From Spirochaetales bacterium (GTDB taxonomy: Bacteria; Spirochaetota; Spirochaetia; DTKZ01): 13,352 nt of DNA. Within the stretch, counting starts at the first letter, position 1, and the number at the start of each line of letters is the position of its first letter. Under the pieces are notes generated by a model that did no database searches, had not been told where the DNA came from, and saw nothing but the letters and a program-made list of their open reading frames with translations. Below are positions 1-8,310 of the stretch, in pieces. The translations under genes and the position numbers were made by a program. The stretch lies in contig JAISQU010000103.1 of NCBI GenBank assembly GCA_031274005.1, positions 1-13,352 on the forward strand, read 5' to 3'.

Positions 1-116
1 TTGAAGCGGAAATCCTTTTGGTCTGCCAAAAGATTGGAGCGAAAAGCCCGGTTTGCGGCGTTTTACGCCGCAAATGCGCCCAAATTCCGAATTATAAGGA
101 GATTTTGAACAGGCTC
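1..116. other. Left-edge intergenic stretch with two hairpins
   Basis: No gene is supported here. Two perfect inverted repeats are visible: 15-21 with 26-32 (7 bp, 4-nt loop) and 52-61 with 65-74 (10 bp, 3-nt loop). A plus-strand frame stays open from position 3 to a stop at 132-134, but it has no visible start and no family features, so I do not call it a gene. The stretch lies just past the stop of the leftward nucleoside kinase gene. Confidence 0.5.
52..74 (-). terminator. Terminator-like hairpin after the nucleoside kinase gene
   Basis: A perfect 10-bp GC-rich stem (52-61 with 65-74) and a 3-nt loop lie 42 bases past the kinase stop codon. Read leftward, the stem is followed by a GC stretch and only four T residues, so it is not a classic intrinsic terminator. 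It may instead protect the mRNA end. Position and symmetry are seen; the function is inferred. Confidence 0.35.
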
Positions 117-1805
117 TTAGTATTTGAAGTCTGAGTCTCCTACAAACTCACGCAAGAGTGACGCGGGGGGGACGTATTTGACGGGAATGGGGATAAAATA
201 TTCCAGAAAGGATAACAGTCTCAGGGCTTCGTGGTAGGGCTCGGCGCCGGGTTTTACGGTATGCAGGAGGGGTTCCGCTATGGATTTCAGGACGCCCAGT
301 TCGTAGTCAAGGGCGGAGTTAAAACAGGCGTCGGCGGAATCCTGAAAAGGAAAGATGTTTTTGTCTTCGCCCCTGCGCACCGAGGGCCACATGGTCAGAG
401 TTCTCAGGGCGGAGTGTCCCCGGAACTGATGGTCGCGTACCATGCGGCGGATGAGTCTGTTGATGGTGGTGGACACCCTGTTGTGCTCATCGAGGTTGAG
501 CTGCGTCAGGGCGCTTACGTAGACTTTGAACTTTGAAGCCGCCGGAACGCGGGGGGTGAGCCTGTCGTTAAGGCCGTGGATTCCCTCTATAAGAAGGATG
601 CCGTTCTCGGGAAGAATGAGTTTTTTTCCTGATTCCCTGCGGCCGCCTGTTTTGAAGTCGAAAACGGGTATCTGTACTTCCTCGCCCTGAAACAGGCGCA
701 GGAGGTGCTGGTTCAGAAGTTCCACATCAATGGCCTCAAGGACTTCAAAGTCGTAATTGCCGTCCGCGTCGCGGGGCGTTTGCTCACGGGGAACAAAGTA
801 GTCATCAAGAGAGAGCATAACCGGCGTGTACCCGTGGACGGTCAGCTCTATGGCGAGCTTTTTGGTGAAGGTCGTTTTGCCCGATGAGGAAGGCCCGGCA
901 ATAAGAATAACTTTTACGCTTTTTCCGCGTTCGTAAATGCTGTCCGCTATGCGGGCGATTTTTTTGTTGTGCAGGGCTTCGGCCACATAGATAAAGTCCT
1001 TGACGCCTTTGCCCGCGCTTATCCTGTTCAGTTGTCCCACCGAGGCCACGCCCAAAACTTTTCCCCAATTTTTGTATTCGTGATAAACGGAGTAAAGCTG
1101 GGAACTGCCCTGAAAGGGCGCAAACCGCGCCCCGTCGTCCCCGCGGTCCGCGCCGGGTTTTTCGGGAAAGCGCAGAACAAAGCCCGTCCCATAACGGTAC
1201 AACTGAAAAACGTCAAGGACTCCGGTAAACGGAACAAGGGGGCTGTGGGCCAGGTCCATGAATTCGCCGCAGCGTGTTACCGCGATTTTATTTTCGTTGC
1301 GGAACTCCAGGAGCAGGGCCGTAGCCGCCTGCCCGTGAAACTCAAAATACTCCCGCGCTTCGGTATAGGAAATTACCGTCCGCTCTATGGGAAGGTTGCG
1401 GGCGGCCAGGTCCCGCATGCGCGCCTCAAGCAGGGCAAGGTCGGCGTCGCTCACCTTTTCAAGGTCCGTAAAGCTGTAAAAATATCCGTCGCCCAGGGAA
1501 TGCCCGATGACCAGAGTCCGCTCGGGAAAAACTTCGCGGGCCGCTATGGTAAGCAGAAAGCAGAGAGACCTTTTGTATGCAGCTATTCCCAGGGGGCTGT
1601 CAAGCCGCACGGGCGCGAAAGACGCGTTAAACTTGAGCTTATAGGTCAGGCTTACAAGCTCATTGTCGATGAGGGCCGCTATGACGGGCGCCTGCGTGTT
1701 TTGCTCATCCTGTTTGGACAGCTCGCCGGTAAACCGCGATACGGGTGTTCCGTAGGGGACGGTTTCTACTTCACCGGAAGGCATGCGTATACGCACAGTG
1801 GTCAT
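117..1805 (-). CDS. udk: TGS-domain uridine kinase-like nucleoside kinase
   Basis: A 562-residue cytoplasmic P-loop kinase of the uridine kinase/phosphoribulokinase superfamily, expected to phosphorylate a nucleoside such as uridine or cytidine in pyrimidine salvage. Residues 1-65 look like a TGS domain, and the following region (HSLGDGYFYSF, about 101-111) resembles the ThrRS editing-domain fold. The kinase half carries a Walker A motif GPSSSGKTT (304-312), SLDDYF (332-337) and EGIHGLN (408-414). Classic uridine kinases are about 210 residues; this long form is known in spirochaetes, Thermotogales and clostridia. I chose the ATG at 1805 because AAGGAG lies 5 bases upstream and the TGS domain starts there; a start at 1880 would add 25 residues with no family character and run into the gene upstream. 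It follows the HD-GYP gene by 34 bases, so the two are probably cotranscribed. The true substrate is not proven, and the gene symbol is by family only. Confidence 0.88.
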   Translation of the reverse strand: MTTVRIRMPSGEVETVPYGTPVSRFTGELSKQDEQNTQAPVIAALIDNELVSLTYKLKFNASFAPVRLDSPLGIAAYKRSLCFLLTIAAREVFPERTLVIGHSLGDGYFYSFTDLEKVSDADLALLEARMRDLAARNLPIERTVISYTEAREYFEFHGQAATALLLEFRNENKIAVTRCGEFMDLAHSPLVPFTGVLDVFQLYRYGTGFVLRFPEKPGADRGDDGARFAPFQGSSQLYSVYHEYKNWGKVLGVASVGQLNRISAGKGVKDFIYVAEALHNKKIARIADSIYERGKSVKVILIAGPSSSGKTTFTKKLAIELTVHGYTPVMLSLDDYFVPREQTPRDADGNYDFEVLEAIDVELLNQHLLRLFQGEEVQIPVFDFKTGGRRESGKKLILPENGILLIEGIHGLNDRLTPRVPAASKFKVYVSALTQLNLDEHNRVSTTINRLIRRMVRDHQFRGHSALRTLTMWPSVRRGEDKNIFPFQDSADACFNSALDYELGVLKSIAEPLLHTVKPGAEPYHEALRLLSFLEYFIPIPVKYVPPASLLREFVGDSDFKY

Positions 1806-1810
1806 GGAGA

Positions 1811-1816
1811 CTCCTT
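1811..1816 (-). promoter_or_regulatory. Ribosome binding site that sets the kinase start
   Basis: The minus strand reads AAGGAG here, 5 bases before the ATG at 1805. It supports that start over the ATG at 1880. Confidence 0.8.
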
Positions 1817-1839
1817 TGCAGCTTTGTATGGACAGGCCG

Positions 1840-3012
1840 TCATTCCTGGTTTGCCGCGGCCTTGGGATCAATACGGACAATTTCTTCTTTGGTGAGGGGC
1901 CGCTTGATGAGGCTTTCAGCTTCGTCGCTTTTTACGATGTAGGGGTCCGGAAGCCTTGTCCCGCTGGGAGATAAAATAACCTTTACCATGGGGGCCCTGG
2001 GATTTTCCATATTCGGCGCTACGACCAGCCCCTTTGTGCCGTTGGCAAGCAGTACATAACTGCCCACAGGGTACAGGGATAAACAGAAAATCAGGGCCTT
2101 GAGAACGGCCTCGTCGTATTGCTTTCCCCTGCCCTTCAGAAGATCCACAAGAACCGAGTGTCCTTCCCGTCCGGAGCGGTAGGGCCGTTTGGAAACAAGG
2201 GCCGCGTAGGCGCTGCACAAACCGATAATTTTTGCCGCGAGGGAAATTCGCTCGTCGGTAATTCCCCGCGGGTACCCTGTACCGTCCGGGTGCTCATGAT
2301 GCTCAAGAACCGCAAGGCATACGGGCATGGGAAAGGCAAACTGCTTGAGTATTTTGAAACCCAAAACAGTATGGGCGGTGATGGCCCGTTTTTCTTCCGG
2401 GCTGAAAACCTTGTCCGACATATACAGCTGCGGCGGCAGGCGGATCATTCCGATTTCGTGAAGCAGGGCGGCGACGCCCAGTTCAATAAGTTTATGCGGC
2501 GGCAGTTTAAGCTGCGAGCCCACCGCGCAGCACAGTATGGTCGTTTTTACCGAATGGGCGACTATATAACTTTTTTCCTGGGCCTGCATGTCGGCGACGC
2601 GCAGGATGTAGTTTTTACGGGTCTTTACTTTTTCAATGGTTTCCTTGACTTTATCGCTGATGAGCTTTATGGAAAGATCGTTTTTTGTGACAAAATCGGT
2701 AAACCTTTTTTCGGTAAAGTCCAGCATGTCTTTGTAGAAAAGCGAGACATCCTTGATGTTTTCCTGCTCTTTCAGATTCTGCGTCAGGGTGACGGCGCTG
2801 CTTTCAGAAGCGCCCGATTCCAGATCGCTGAAGGTCTGCGCGTCCGTCGAGCCTTCCGTACAGACGCCCCCGTAATTCCATTTCCGGAGCCTCTTTATAA
2901 GAGCCTCTGTTACGGGAATATTCTGTGACAAAAGTATGTATTTTTCGTCCAGCCATACCGGCGCCGCATAGTACGTGCTTGCCGCAAGATCCGTTACATT
3001 TATTTGATTCAT
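1840..3012 (-). CDS. HD-GYP family phosphohydrolase with altered HD motif
   Basis: A 390-residue soluble protein with no signal peptide or membrane segment. Residues 1-50 match the N-terminal segment common in HD-GYP proteins (VWLDEKYILLSQNIPVTEAL). A helical linker follows, then the HD-GYP domain at about 145-310 and a C-terminal beta segment (VGSYVLLANGTKGLVV). HD-GYP enzymes hydrolyse cyclic di-GMP, or in some cases cGAMP, with a two- or three-metal centre. The metal-ligand pattern is H153, H185-E186, H214, H238-H239-E240 and D243, and the GYP loop HHEHPDGTGYP (238-248) is intact. The HD doublet, however, reads HEIGM (185-189) instead of HDxGK, so both the bridging aspartate and the conserved lysine are replaced. 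It may be a weak enzyme, a cyclic dinucleotide sensor or an enzyme for another substrate. It is first in a leftward pair with the nucleoside kinase. Confidence 0.88.
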   Translation of the reverse strand: MNQINVTDLAASTYYAAPVWLDEKYILLSQNIPVTEALIKRLRKWNYGGVCTEGSTDAQTFSDLESGASESSAVTLTQNLKEQENIKDVSLFYKDMLDFTEKRFTDFVTKNDLSIKLISDKVKETIEKVKTRKNYILRVADMQAQEKSYIVAHSVKTTILCCAVGSQLKLPPHKLIELGVAALLHEIGMIRLPPQLYMSDKVFSPEEKRAITAHTVLGFKILKQFAFPMPVCLAVLEHHEHPDGTGYPRGITDERISLAAKIIGLCSAYAALVSKRPYRSGREGHSVLVDLLKGRGKQYDEAVLKALIFCLSLYPVGSYVLLANGTKGLVVAPNMENPRAPMVKVILSPSGTRLPDPYIVKSDEAESLIKRPLTKEEIVRIDPKAAANQE

Positions 3013-3024
3013 CTTTATAGCCCG

Positions 3025-3053
3025 TTGACCCCTATTTTCATTTTCTGTACACT
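3025..3053 (+). promoter_or_regulatory. Candidate promoter for the TPR-like/alaA operon
   Basis: TTGACC (3025-3030, 5 of 6) and TACACT (3048-3053, 4 of 6) are separated by 17 bp. The expected start near 3060 leaves about 24 bases before the chosen TTG. TATATT at 3064-3069 is a better -10 box, but its start point would leave no room for the ribosome binding site. Confidence 0.35.
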
Positions 3054-3066
3054 CACCCTACTATAT

Positions 3067-3095
3067 ATTATAGGGAGATGTCCTTGAAATTTAAA
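3067..3095 (-). promoter_or_regulatory. Candidate promoter for the HD-GYP/kinase operon
   Basis: On the minus strand a perfect TATAAT lies at 3072-3067, with TTTAAA (4 of 6 matches to TTGACA) at 3095-3090 and a 17-bp spacer. The expected transcript start near 3060 leaves a leader of about 48 bases. It partly overlaps the start of the rightward gene, so the two promoters may compete. Confidence 0.4.
3072..3077 (+). promoter_or_regulatory. Ribosome binding site that favours a TTG start
   Basis: AGGGAG ends directly against the ATG at 3078, which leaves no spacer. The in-frame TTG at 3084 has the normal 6-base gap, so it is the better start. Confidence 0.6.
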
Positions 3096-3902
3096 ACAAT
3101 TTTTATCTTTTTCAATATACTTCTTGTTGTATCTTTTGTCTGTATCCTATTCATGCCATTCTTCATGCTTGGGTGGGACTATGTCAAGGTATTCTGGACG
3201 GCAAACTGGTATCTTGCCGCGGTTTTCGTTATCGCTTTTCTGGTCTTGAACGCATATTTTTTGCATAATTGGAAGCTGTTTTCATTAATTGAAAAAGAAG
3301 ACTGGAAGGAGGTCCGCCGGTATCTGGAACAGTGTATATACGAAAAAAACAAGGCCTCCCGGCAGACTGTACGCATCCTTATCAATACCTGCATTGTTTT
3401 GGCGGATACCGCGGGGCTGGAAAAACTCTCGCGCTATCTTGAGCAGAAGAATTCCCGGTTTTCCGCGTTTTTCGCTCTTGAACTTGGCATCCCGTATATA
3501 CTGCAGGAGGACTCCGCCGCGCCGGAGGCTTACTTCGCGAAGGCCGTGGCGAATCCGAAGACGCGGAAAAAAGGCTGGCTGCGCTGGAATCTCGCCTTTG
3601 CGCGGATGAAGGAAGGCGCCGGGAACAACAGCGAAAAAGCGGTGGCGGAGCTTGCCGCCCTGACGGAAAAAACGAAAGACCCTGTTTTGCTTCTTTTGAC
3701 CGCGTACCTTTTGGACAGCCACGCCGGCACGCGGGGTGATATTAAAAAACTGACAACCGGCGTTTGCGATACCCTGAGGCGAAAATATACACGCTCCGCC
3801 TGGCAAAAGATTTCGCAGCAGTCACGCAATGACCTTGTTGTGCTTATTCTTTCCAAACTGCTGGATGACGCGGAAAAATGGCTTTTTGAAAATGAGGAGT
3901 AA
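3084..3902 (+). CDS. Membrane-anchored TPR-like protein of unknown function
   Basis: I do not recognise a named family. From the TTG start the protein has 272 residues. Two hydrophobic helices (about 5-29 and 41-61) are followed by a soluble alpha-helical domain (65-272) with short amphipathic helix pairs such as EDWKEVRRYLEQ and a TPR-like stretch around WLRWNLAFARMKEG. Since the first helix lies at the very N-terminus and the inter-helix loop is short, both helices probably span the inner membrane as a hairpin with the helical domain in the cytoplasm; that topology is inferred. Proteins of this build are common hypothetical proteins in spirochaetes and are likely protein-binding scaffolds. 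The TTG at 3084 is preferred over the ATG at 3078 because the Shine-Dalgarno sequence abuts that ATG. The gene ends 6 bases before alaA and its last codons contain the alaA ribosome binding site, so the two are almost surely cotranscribed. Confidence 0.75.
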   Translation: MKFKTIFIFFNILLVVSFVCILFMPFFMLGWDYVKVFWTANWYLAAVFVIAFLVLNAYFLHNWKLFSLIEKEDWKEVRRYLEQCIYEKNKASRQTVRILINTCIVLADTAGLEKLSRYLEQKNSRFSAFFALELGIPYILQEDSAAPEAYFAKAVANPKTRKKGWLRWNLAFARMKEGAGNNSEKAVAELAALTEKTKDPVLLLLTAYLLDSHAGTRGDIKKLTTGVCDTLRRKYTRSAWQKISQQSRNDLVVLILSKLLDDAEKWLFENEE

Positions 3903-3908
3903 ATAGTT

Positions 3909-5132
3909 ATGAGAGAGTTTAAAAAGTCCCACAAGCTGGATAATGTCTGCTACGATATACGCGGACCGGTTCTTGAACAGGCCAAGAGGATGGAAGAGGA
4001 AGGCTTTCAGATTCTCAAACTCAATATAGGCAATCCCGCGCCTTTCGGCTTTACCGCCCCGGATGAAATCCTTCATGATGTTATTGTGAATCTTCCGCAC
4101 GCGCAGGGCTACTGCGACTCGAAGGGGCTTTTCCCCGCGCGGAAGGCCATCATGCAATACTGCCAGCAGAAGATGATACACGGCGTCGATACCGGGGATA
4201 TTTACATAGGCAACGGCGTGAGCGAACTAATCATGATTACCATGCAGGGGCTTTTGAACAGCGACGAGGAGATACTTGTTCCCGCCCCCGATTATCCCCT
4301 GTGGACGGCGGCGGTGAACCTTGCAGGCGGCAGGGCCGTGCATTACATCTGCGACGAGGAGCAGAACTGGATTCCCGATCTGAAGGATCTTGAGGCAAAG
4401 ATTACAAGCCGCACCATGGGAGTGGTTGTCATTAACCCCAATAATCCCACGGGGGCTGTGTACCCTCCTGATGTTCTGCAAAAGATTTATGATATAGCGG
4501 CGTCCCATAATCTCATCATTTTTGCCGATGAGATTTATGACAAAATACTCTACGACGGCCTTACCCATACCTCCATAGCGTCCCTGGCCGATGATGTGTT
4601 CTGTGTTACCATGAACGGGCTTTCAAAGGCTTACAGGGTAGCCGGATTCCGCGGCGGCTGGATGGTTTTAAGCGGGAAAAAGAGCCTGGCGAAGGACTAC
4701 CGCGAGGGGCTGGACATGCTGGCGAATATGCGCCTGTGCGCCAATGTGCCCACGCAGTTTGCCATTCAAACCGCTCTGGGCGGTTACCAGAGCATCAATG
4801 ACCTTGTTCTTCCCGGAGGCAGGCTGAGGGAGCAGCGGGATATTTGCCACAGGCTGCTCTGCGAGATACCCGGCCTCACGGCGGTAAAGCCGCAGGGGGC
4901 CTTGTATTGTTTTCCCAAATTTGAGGCCGCCCGGTTTAATATCACCGATGACCAAAAGTTCGTCTATGATTTACTCCTGGAAAAAAAGATGCTTCTGGTA
5001 CAGGGTACAGGCTTTAACTGGTCCCGGCCGGATCACTTCCGCGTTGTTTTTCTGCCCGATGTGGATATGCTCAAAGACGCGCTGAACCGCCTGGGGGATT
5101 TCCTTGCGACATATCGCCAGAAAGCGGATTAA
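3909..5132 (+). CDS. alaA: Alanine aminotransferase, AlaA type
   Basis: A 407-residue fold type I PLP enzyme that interconverts pyruvate plus glutamate with alanine plus 2-oxoglutarate in the cytoplasm. As I recall the E. coli AlaA (YfbQ) sequence of about 405 residues, long stretches are near identical, including NVCYDIRGPVL near the N-terminus, LNIGNPAPFGF, AQGYCDSKGL and NMRLCANVPTQ. Active-site residues are all visible: N179 in NPNNPTG, D207 and Y210 in FADEIYDKILY, K240 as the PLP Schiff base in NGLSKAYRVAGFR, and R378 in HFRVVFLP for the substrate carboxylate. GAGGAG at 3894-3899, inside the end of the upstream gene, lies 9 bases before the ATG, which suggests translational coupling. 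Its last 62 bases overlap, on the opposite strand, the 3' end of the histidine kinase gene. The close likeness to a proteobacterial enzyme could reflect strong conservation or transfer. Confidence 0.95.
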   Translation: MREFKKSHKLDNVCYDIRGPVLEQAKRMEEEGFQILKLNIGNPAPFGFTAPDEILHDVIVNLPHAQGYCDSKGLFPARKAIMQYCQQKMIHGVDTGDIYIGNGVSELIMITMQGLLNSDEEILVPAPDYPLWTAAVNLAGGRAVHYICDEEQNWIPDLKDLEAKITSRTMGVVVINPNNPTGAVYPPDVLQKIYDIAASHNLIIFADEIYDKILYDGLTHTSIASLADDVFCVTMNGLSKAYRVAGFRGGWMVLSGKKSLAKDYREGLDMLANMRLCANVPTQFAIQTALGGYQSINDLVLPGGRLREQRDICHRLLCEIPGLTAVKPQGALYCFPKFEAARFNITDDQKFVYDLLLEKKMLLVQGTGFNWSRPDHFRVVFLPDVDMLKDALNRLGDFLATYRQKAD

Positions 5133-8100
5133 GATACCGCGTAATCGTCTGCATAAGCTCATCAAAGTCTACGGGTTTGCCGATGTGGGCGTTCATGCCT
5201 GCGGCCAGGCATCTGGTAACGACCTCGCCTCCCGTATCGGCTGTAACAGCAATGATGGGTACGGACCGCGCGCCGCTCAGGCCGCAGGCGCGGATTTGCC
5301 GCGCCGCTTCAAAGCCGTCCATGCCGGGCATGTGCAGATCCATGAGCAGAAGGTCGTAGCCCCCGGCATTGCCGGTAAACTTCTCCAGCGCGTCCCTTCC
5401 GTCTACCGCGCAGTCTATGATAGCCCCCGTTCCGGACAGCAGGGCAAGGACAATCTCGCGGTTCAGTTCAATATCATCCGTCAAAAGAAAGCGGCGATCC
5501 GCGAAGGGCTCATCGAAAGCCCCGGCCTGCGCCGCGTCCGGCGGCCCCTCCTCACCGGCGCTTGGTTCCGCGGACGCGCTTAGGCCGGCCCTGACCGTAA
5601 AGGTAAAAACAGACCCCTTGCCGGGTTCGGATTCAACCTGTAGACCGCCGCCCATCATCGCGATAATATTTTTGGATATAGCCAGGCCCAGACCCACGCC
5701 CCCGTAGCGGCGGGTTATACCGCTGTCCTGCTGCTCAAAGGCTTCCCCCAGATGCGCGAGGTGCTCTTTCTGAATGCCTATGCCCGTATCGCTTACCGCG
5801 AAGCGCAGAATAACCGTATCGCCCTCTTTTCCGGCCACGCCGGCCGACAGCCTGATGAGGCCGCCTTCCGGGGTAAACTTCACCGCGTTTCCCAGAATGT
5901 TTACAAGCGCATGCTTGAGCGAGTTCTGGTCAGAGAGGATCACGCGGGGCAGATCCTGCGCTATATCCACGCTAAAGCGCTGTTTCTTTTCCCTGATACG
6001 GGCCGTAAACAGGGCGGCCACAGCCTGAACCGCGGCGGGCAGTTCAAAATCCTGAAAGGACAGCTCGTAGGTCTTGTGTTCAAACTTAACCATGTCGAGC
6101 ATGTTGTTGATAATATCCAGAAGATCACGGGCGGACTGGTCAATTTTCCCCAGACAGCGGTTTTTATTCTCCGCGCCGGCCTCAGACTGCCCTATCCCCG
6201 CCATGCCGATAATGGCGTTCATGGGCGTACGCATTTCGTGGCTCATGCGGCTGATAAAGGTACTCTTCGCCCTGTTGTAATATTCCGCGAGCTCCTTTGC
6301 CGCGATAAGCTGCTCTTGCAGCGCGTATAACCCGGTAACATCGTTCGCGGTCAGGGCTATGGCGGTCTCGCCGTTTTGCAGGGTGAGGGAAAAGGCCGTA
6401 ACCGACAGAATGCGCTTTTCTCCATTTTTGAGGACGGCCGTCATGGTGAAATTGGATTTACCGTCCTGTATGACCTGGGGAAGGTACGCCTCGTTTATGC
6501 GAAGCATATCTTCCGGGGCGGCCAAAACAGCCAGAGTCTCCCCCAGATATTCTTCTTCCGAATAGCCTGTCTCTCGGATGAGCGCGGCGTTGACATATTC
6601 TATGAGGCCGCCCGCGTTCATAAATATCACAAACCGGGGAGTTCCCTCCACAATTGAGGAAGTTCTGATAAGATTATCCTTGATGATGCTTTTCGCAATA
6701 TCGTTTGACAGCTCGTTCTGTATCAGGCCGATAAGCTGGATGTTGCTTTCGCTCCAATGCCGCGGGACGCCGAAGACCTCAATGGTCAGAATCCCCCAGA
6801 GCGTCCCCGATACGTGGATGGGAACCGATACAAAAGCCTTCACCCTGGCGTCTATGCGGGAAATGCTGTAGCGCGCATCCGCGGTGTCATCAACGGCAAC
6901 GCAGGCTCTCGCTCCCTCTGAAAGCTCCCTGTACAGGGGATCATCAGGATTGAGCATGGCTGGTTCAATCCTGCCGCAGACCGGCGCCCCGCTGTGCCAC
7001 ACATAGGGATATTCCACCCGCTGTTTTTCCGGCTTGATGTGCGCGATAATAACCCTGTCCGCCTTGAGAAAACCGCCGACCATGGCAAGGGAGTTTTCTA
7101 TATTCGTCCGGGTAGAACCGCCCGAGGCAAAGATTTGCGAAAGCTCCCGCATAAGCTCCTGCTGCTCGATGTGGCGCAGAAGCCGGGCCTCCGCTTCTTC
7201 CCTGTCGGTAAGATGCCGGAGCATGTCGTTTATCGCGGCTGCCAGGGAATAAATTTCGATCTGCCTGCCGTAGCCCCTCATTTGTAACGCTTCGGTACCC
7301 TTTATGCAGGCAACCTCGCGATTTAAAAGGAGGATAGGCCGCAGGACGCCTCGGTGAAAGAAAAAACTTAAGATGACGAATATCCCGCCCATGGCGGCGC
7401 ACAGGCCTATGGAGGTCAGAATGACAACCCGCCGGCCGCTGCGGGAATTGCTGCGTTCCCGTGTGGCCCGCAATATAAGGTTCCCCGAGCCGGGATTTTC
7501 TATAGGAATGTTCAGCGATATTATCCGGCTGCTGGAACGGTCTATACTGTTCGGAACCTGCAGCGCGGAATCCAGGCTGTTTAAAAGCGTAAAGGTAGTC
7601 CGGGGAAAATGAATTATGGTCCGCAGGTATTCGTTGGTTAAAAGAACGCCTGTTACAAAAATGCCGAAAGGCGAGTCGCTTTCGTTGTAGACGGCAACAG
7701 GCGCGGCGCAGATGTAATAGGGTTTATCCCCAAGAAACAAAATCTCTTCGGCGGCCAGGCCGTTAAAATCCTCAGAATTTTTGTCATACCGGCGAAGAAC
7801 TTTTTCATACAAACGGGAGACAAGCTGCGCGAAGCCGGGCGGCTGGCCCATCATCTGATGATCAGGGTTTAAGTAGGCAAGAAACTCCTTATAAACCACT
7901 GTCCCGCCGGAATCGGCAAAAGCGGTAAGATTCAGATTGTATTCATGGGCAATAACGCCGCTTGGCCAGTTCTCTTCAATATAGCCGGCGTTGCGCCCCT
8001 GTACGAAGGAAACGCTTTGATCCCAGTTGGCATAAGCCAGGGTTATATGACGGATGGACGCCTTTCTTTCCGCTATGTTTTCCGTAACAACGGTTTGCAG

Positions 8101-8253
8101 ATCCGCAAGAATGCTGTTTTCGGCCATGCGAATCATCCCGAACATGGCCGGGAAAAAAATCGAGGCAAAAAGAATAAGCAGGACAATGAAACAGACCGCG
8201 GTAATCAGAATTACCATGTCCCGCACAGAGTATCTTTTAACCGGCCTGTCCAT
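5071..8253 (-). CDS. CHASE4 hybrid sensor histidine kinase
   Basis: A 1060-residue inner-membrane hybrid kinase. Order: TM1 (about 13-36), an extracytoplasmic CHASE4-like sensor (about 45-270, with LAYANWDQSVSFVQ), TM2 (about 276-299), HAMP (300-350), a GAF-like domain (365-520), PAS (530-645), HisKA (660-725), HATPase_c (770-890) and a receiver (920-1040). The phospho-accepting histidine is H672 in RMSHEMRTP. The ATP site has N785/N789, DTGIGI (822-827) and GGVGLGLAI (851-859). In the receiver, D926/D927, D972 in LLMDLHMPGMDG, T1004 and K1026 are all present, so the phosphorelay looks intact. There is no Hpt domain and no separate response regulator in the window, so the final output is unknown. 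The ligand cannot be read from the sequence. It follows pfp by 57 bases on the same strand, so it may share its transcript. The start at 8253 has a G-rich run (GGGGG) 3 bases upstream. Its last 20 codons overlap alaA in antisense. Confidence 0.93.
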   Translation of the reverse strand: MDRPVKRYSVRDMVILITAVCFIVLLILFASIFFPAMFGMIRMAENSILADLQTVVTENIAERKASIRHITLAYANWDQSVSFVQGRNAGYIEENWPSGVIAHEYNLNLTAFADSGGTVVYKEFLAYLNPDHQMMGQPPGFAQLVSRLYEKVLRRYDKNSEDFNGLAAEEILFLGDKPYYICAAPVAVYNESDSPFGIFVTGVLLTNEYLRTIIHFPRTTFTLLNSLDSALQVPNSIDRSSSRIISLNIPIENPGSGNLILRATRERSNSRSGRRVVILTSIGLCAAMGGIFVILSFFFHRGVLRPILLLNREVACIKGTEALQMRGYGRQIEIYSLAAAINDMLRHLTDREEAEARLLRHIEQQELMRELSQIFASGGSTRTNIENSLAMVGGFLKADRVIIAHIKPEKQRVEYPYVWHSGAPVCGRIEPAMLNPDDPLYRELSEGARACVAVDDTADARYSISRIDARVKAFVSVPIHVSGTLWGILTIEVFGVPRHWSESNIQLIGLIQNELSNDIAKSIIKDNLIRTSSIVEGTPRFVIFMNAGGLIEYVNAALIRETGYSEEEYLGETLAVLAAPEDMLRINEAYLPQVIQDGKSNFTMTAVLKNGEKRILSVTAFSLTLQNGETAIALTANDVTGLYALQEQLIAAKELAEYYNRAKSTFISRMSHEMRTPMNAIIGMAGIGQSEAGAENKNRCLGKIDQSARDLLDIINNMLDMVKFEHKTYELSFQDFELPAAVQAVAALFTARIREKKQRFSVDIAQDLPRVILSDQNSLKHALVNILGNAVKFTPEGGLIRLSAGVAGKEGDTVILRFAVSDTGIGIQKEHLAHLGEAFEQQDSGITRRYGGVGLGLAISKNIIAMMGGGLQVESEPGKGSVFTFTVRAGLSASAEPSAGEEGPPDAAQAGAFDEPFADRRFLLTDDIELNREIVLALLSGTGAIIDCAVDGRDALEKFTGNAGGYDLLLMDLHMPGMDGFEAARQIRACGLSGARSVPIIAVTADTGGEVVTRCLAAGMNAHIGKPVDFDELMQTITRYLNPLSGDMSQGNPPGGSARL

Positions 8254-8267
8254 AGTCCCCCGTTTTG

Positions 8268-8307
8268 CTTTTCGCGTTGTGCGCGCCGCCGGCGGCGCAG
8301 CGAAAAG
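8268..8307. repeat. Nested inverted repeat between pfp and the histidine kinase gene
   Basis: The outer arms 8268-8275 and 8300-8307 (CTTTTCGC / GCGAAAAG) pair perfectly over 8 bp. Inside them is a perfect GC-only palindrome at 8283-8298 (16 bp, no natural loop). In the leftward transcript it lies between the pfp stop and the kinase start codon, with no T run after it. It may reduce or process read-through between the two genes. The symmetry is seen; the role is inferred. Confidence 0.6.
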
Positions 8308-8310
8308 TTC

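Noticed and set aside
3..134. Plus-strand open frame at the left edge that runs into the kinase 3' end
   Set aside because: No start is visible, it passes through a perfect hairpin, and its translation shows no recognisable family pattern.
969..1895. Long plus-strand frame (308 codons) opposite the nucleoside kinase
   Set aside because: It is an antisense shadow: the minus-strand kinase has clear motifs, while this frame has none and no ribosome binding site.
2119..2928. Long plus-strand frame opposite the HD-GYP gene
   Set aside because: The HD-GYP protein has clear family motifs on the other strand; this frame is a shadow produced by GC-rich codon bias.
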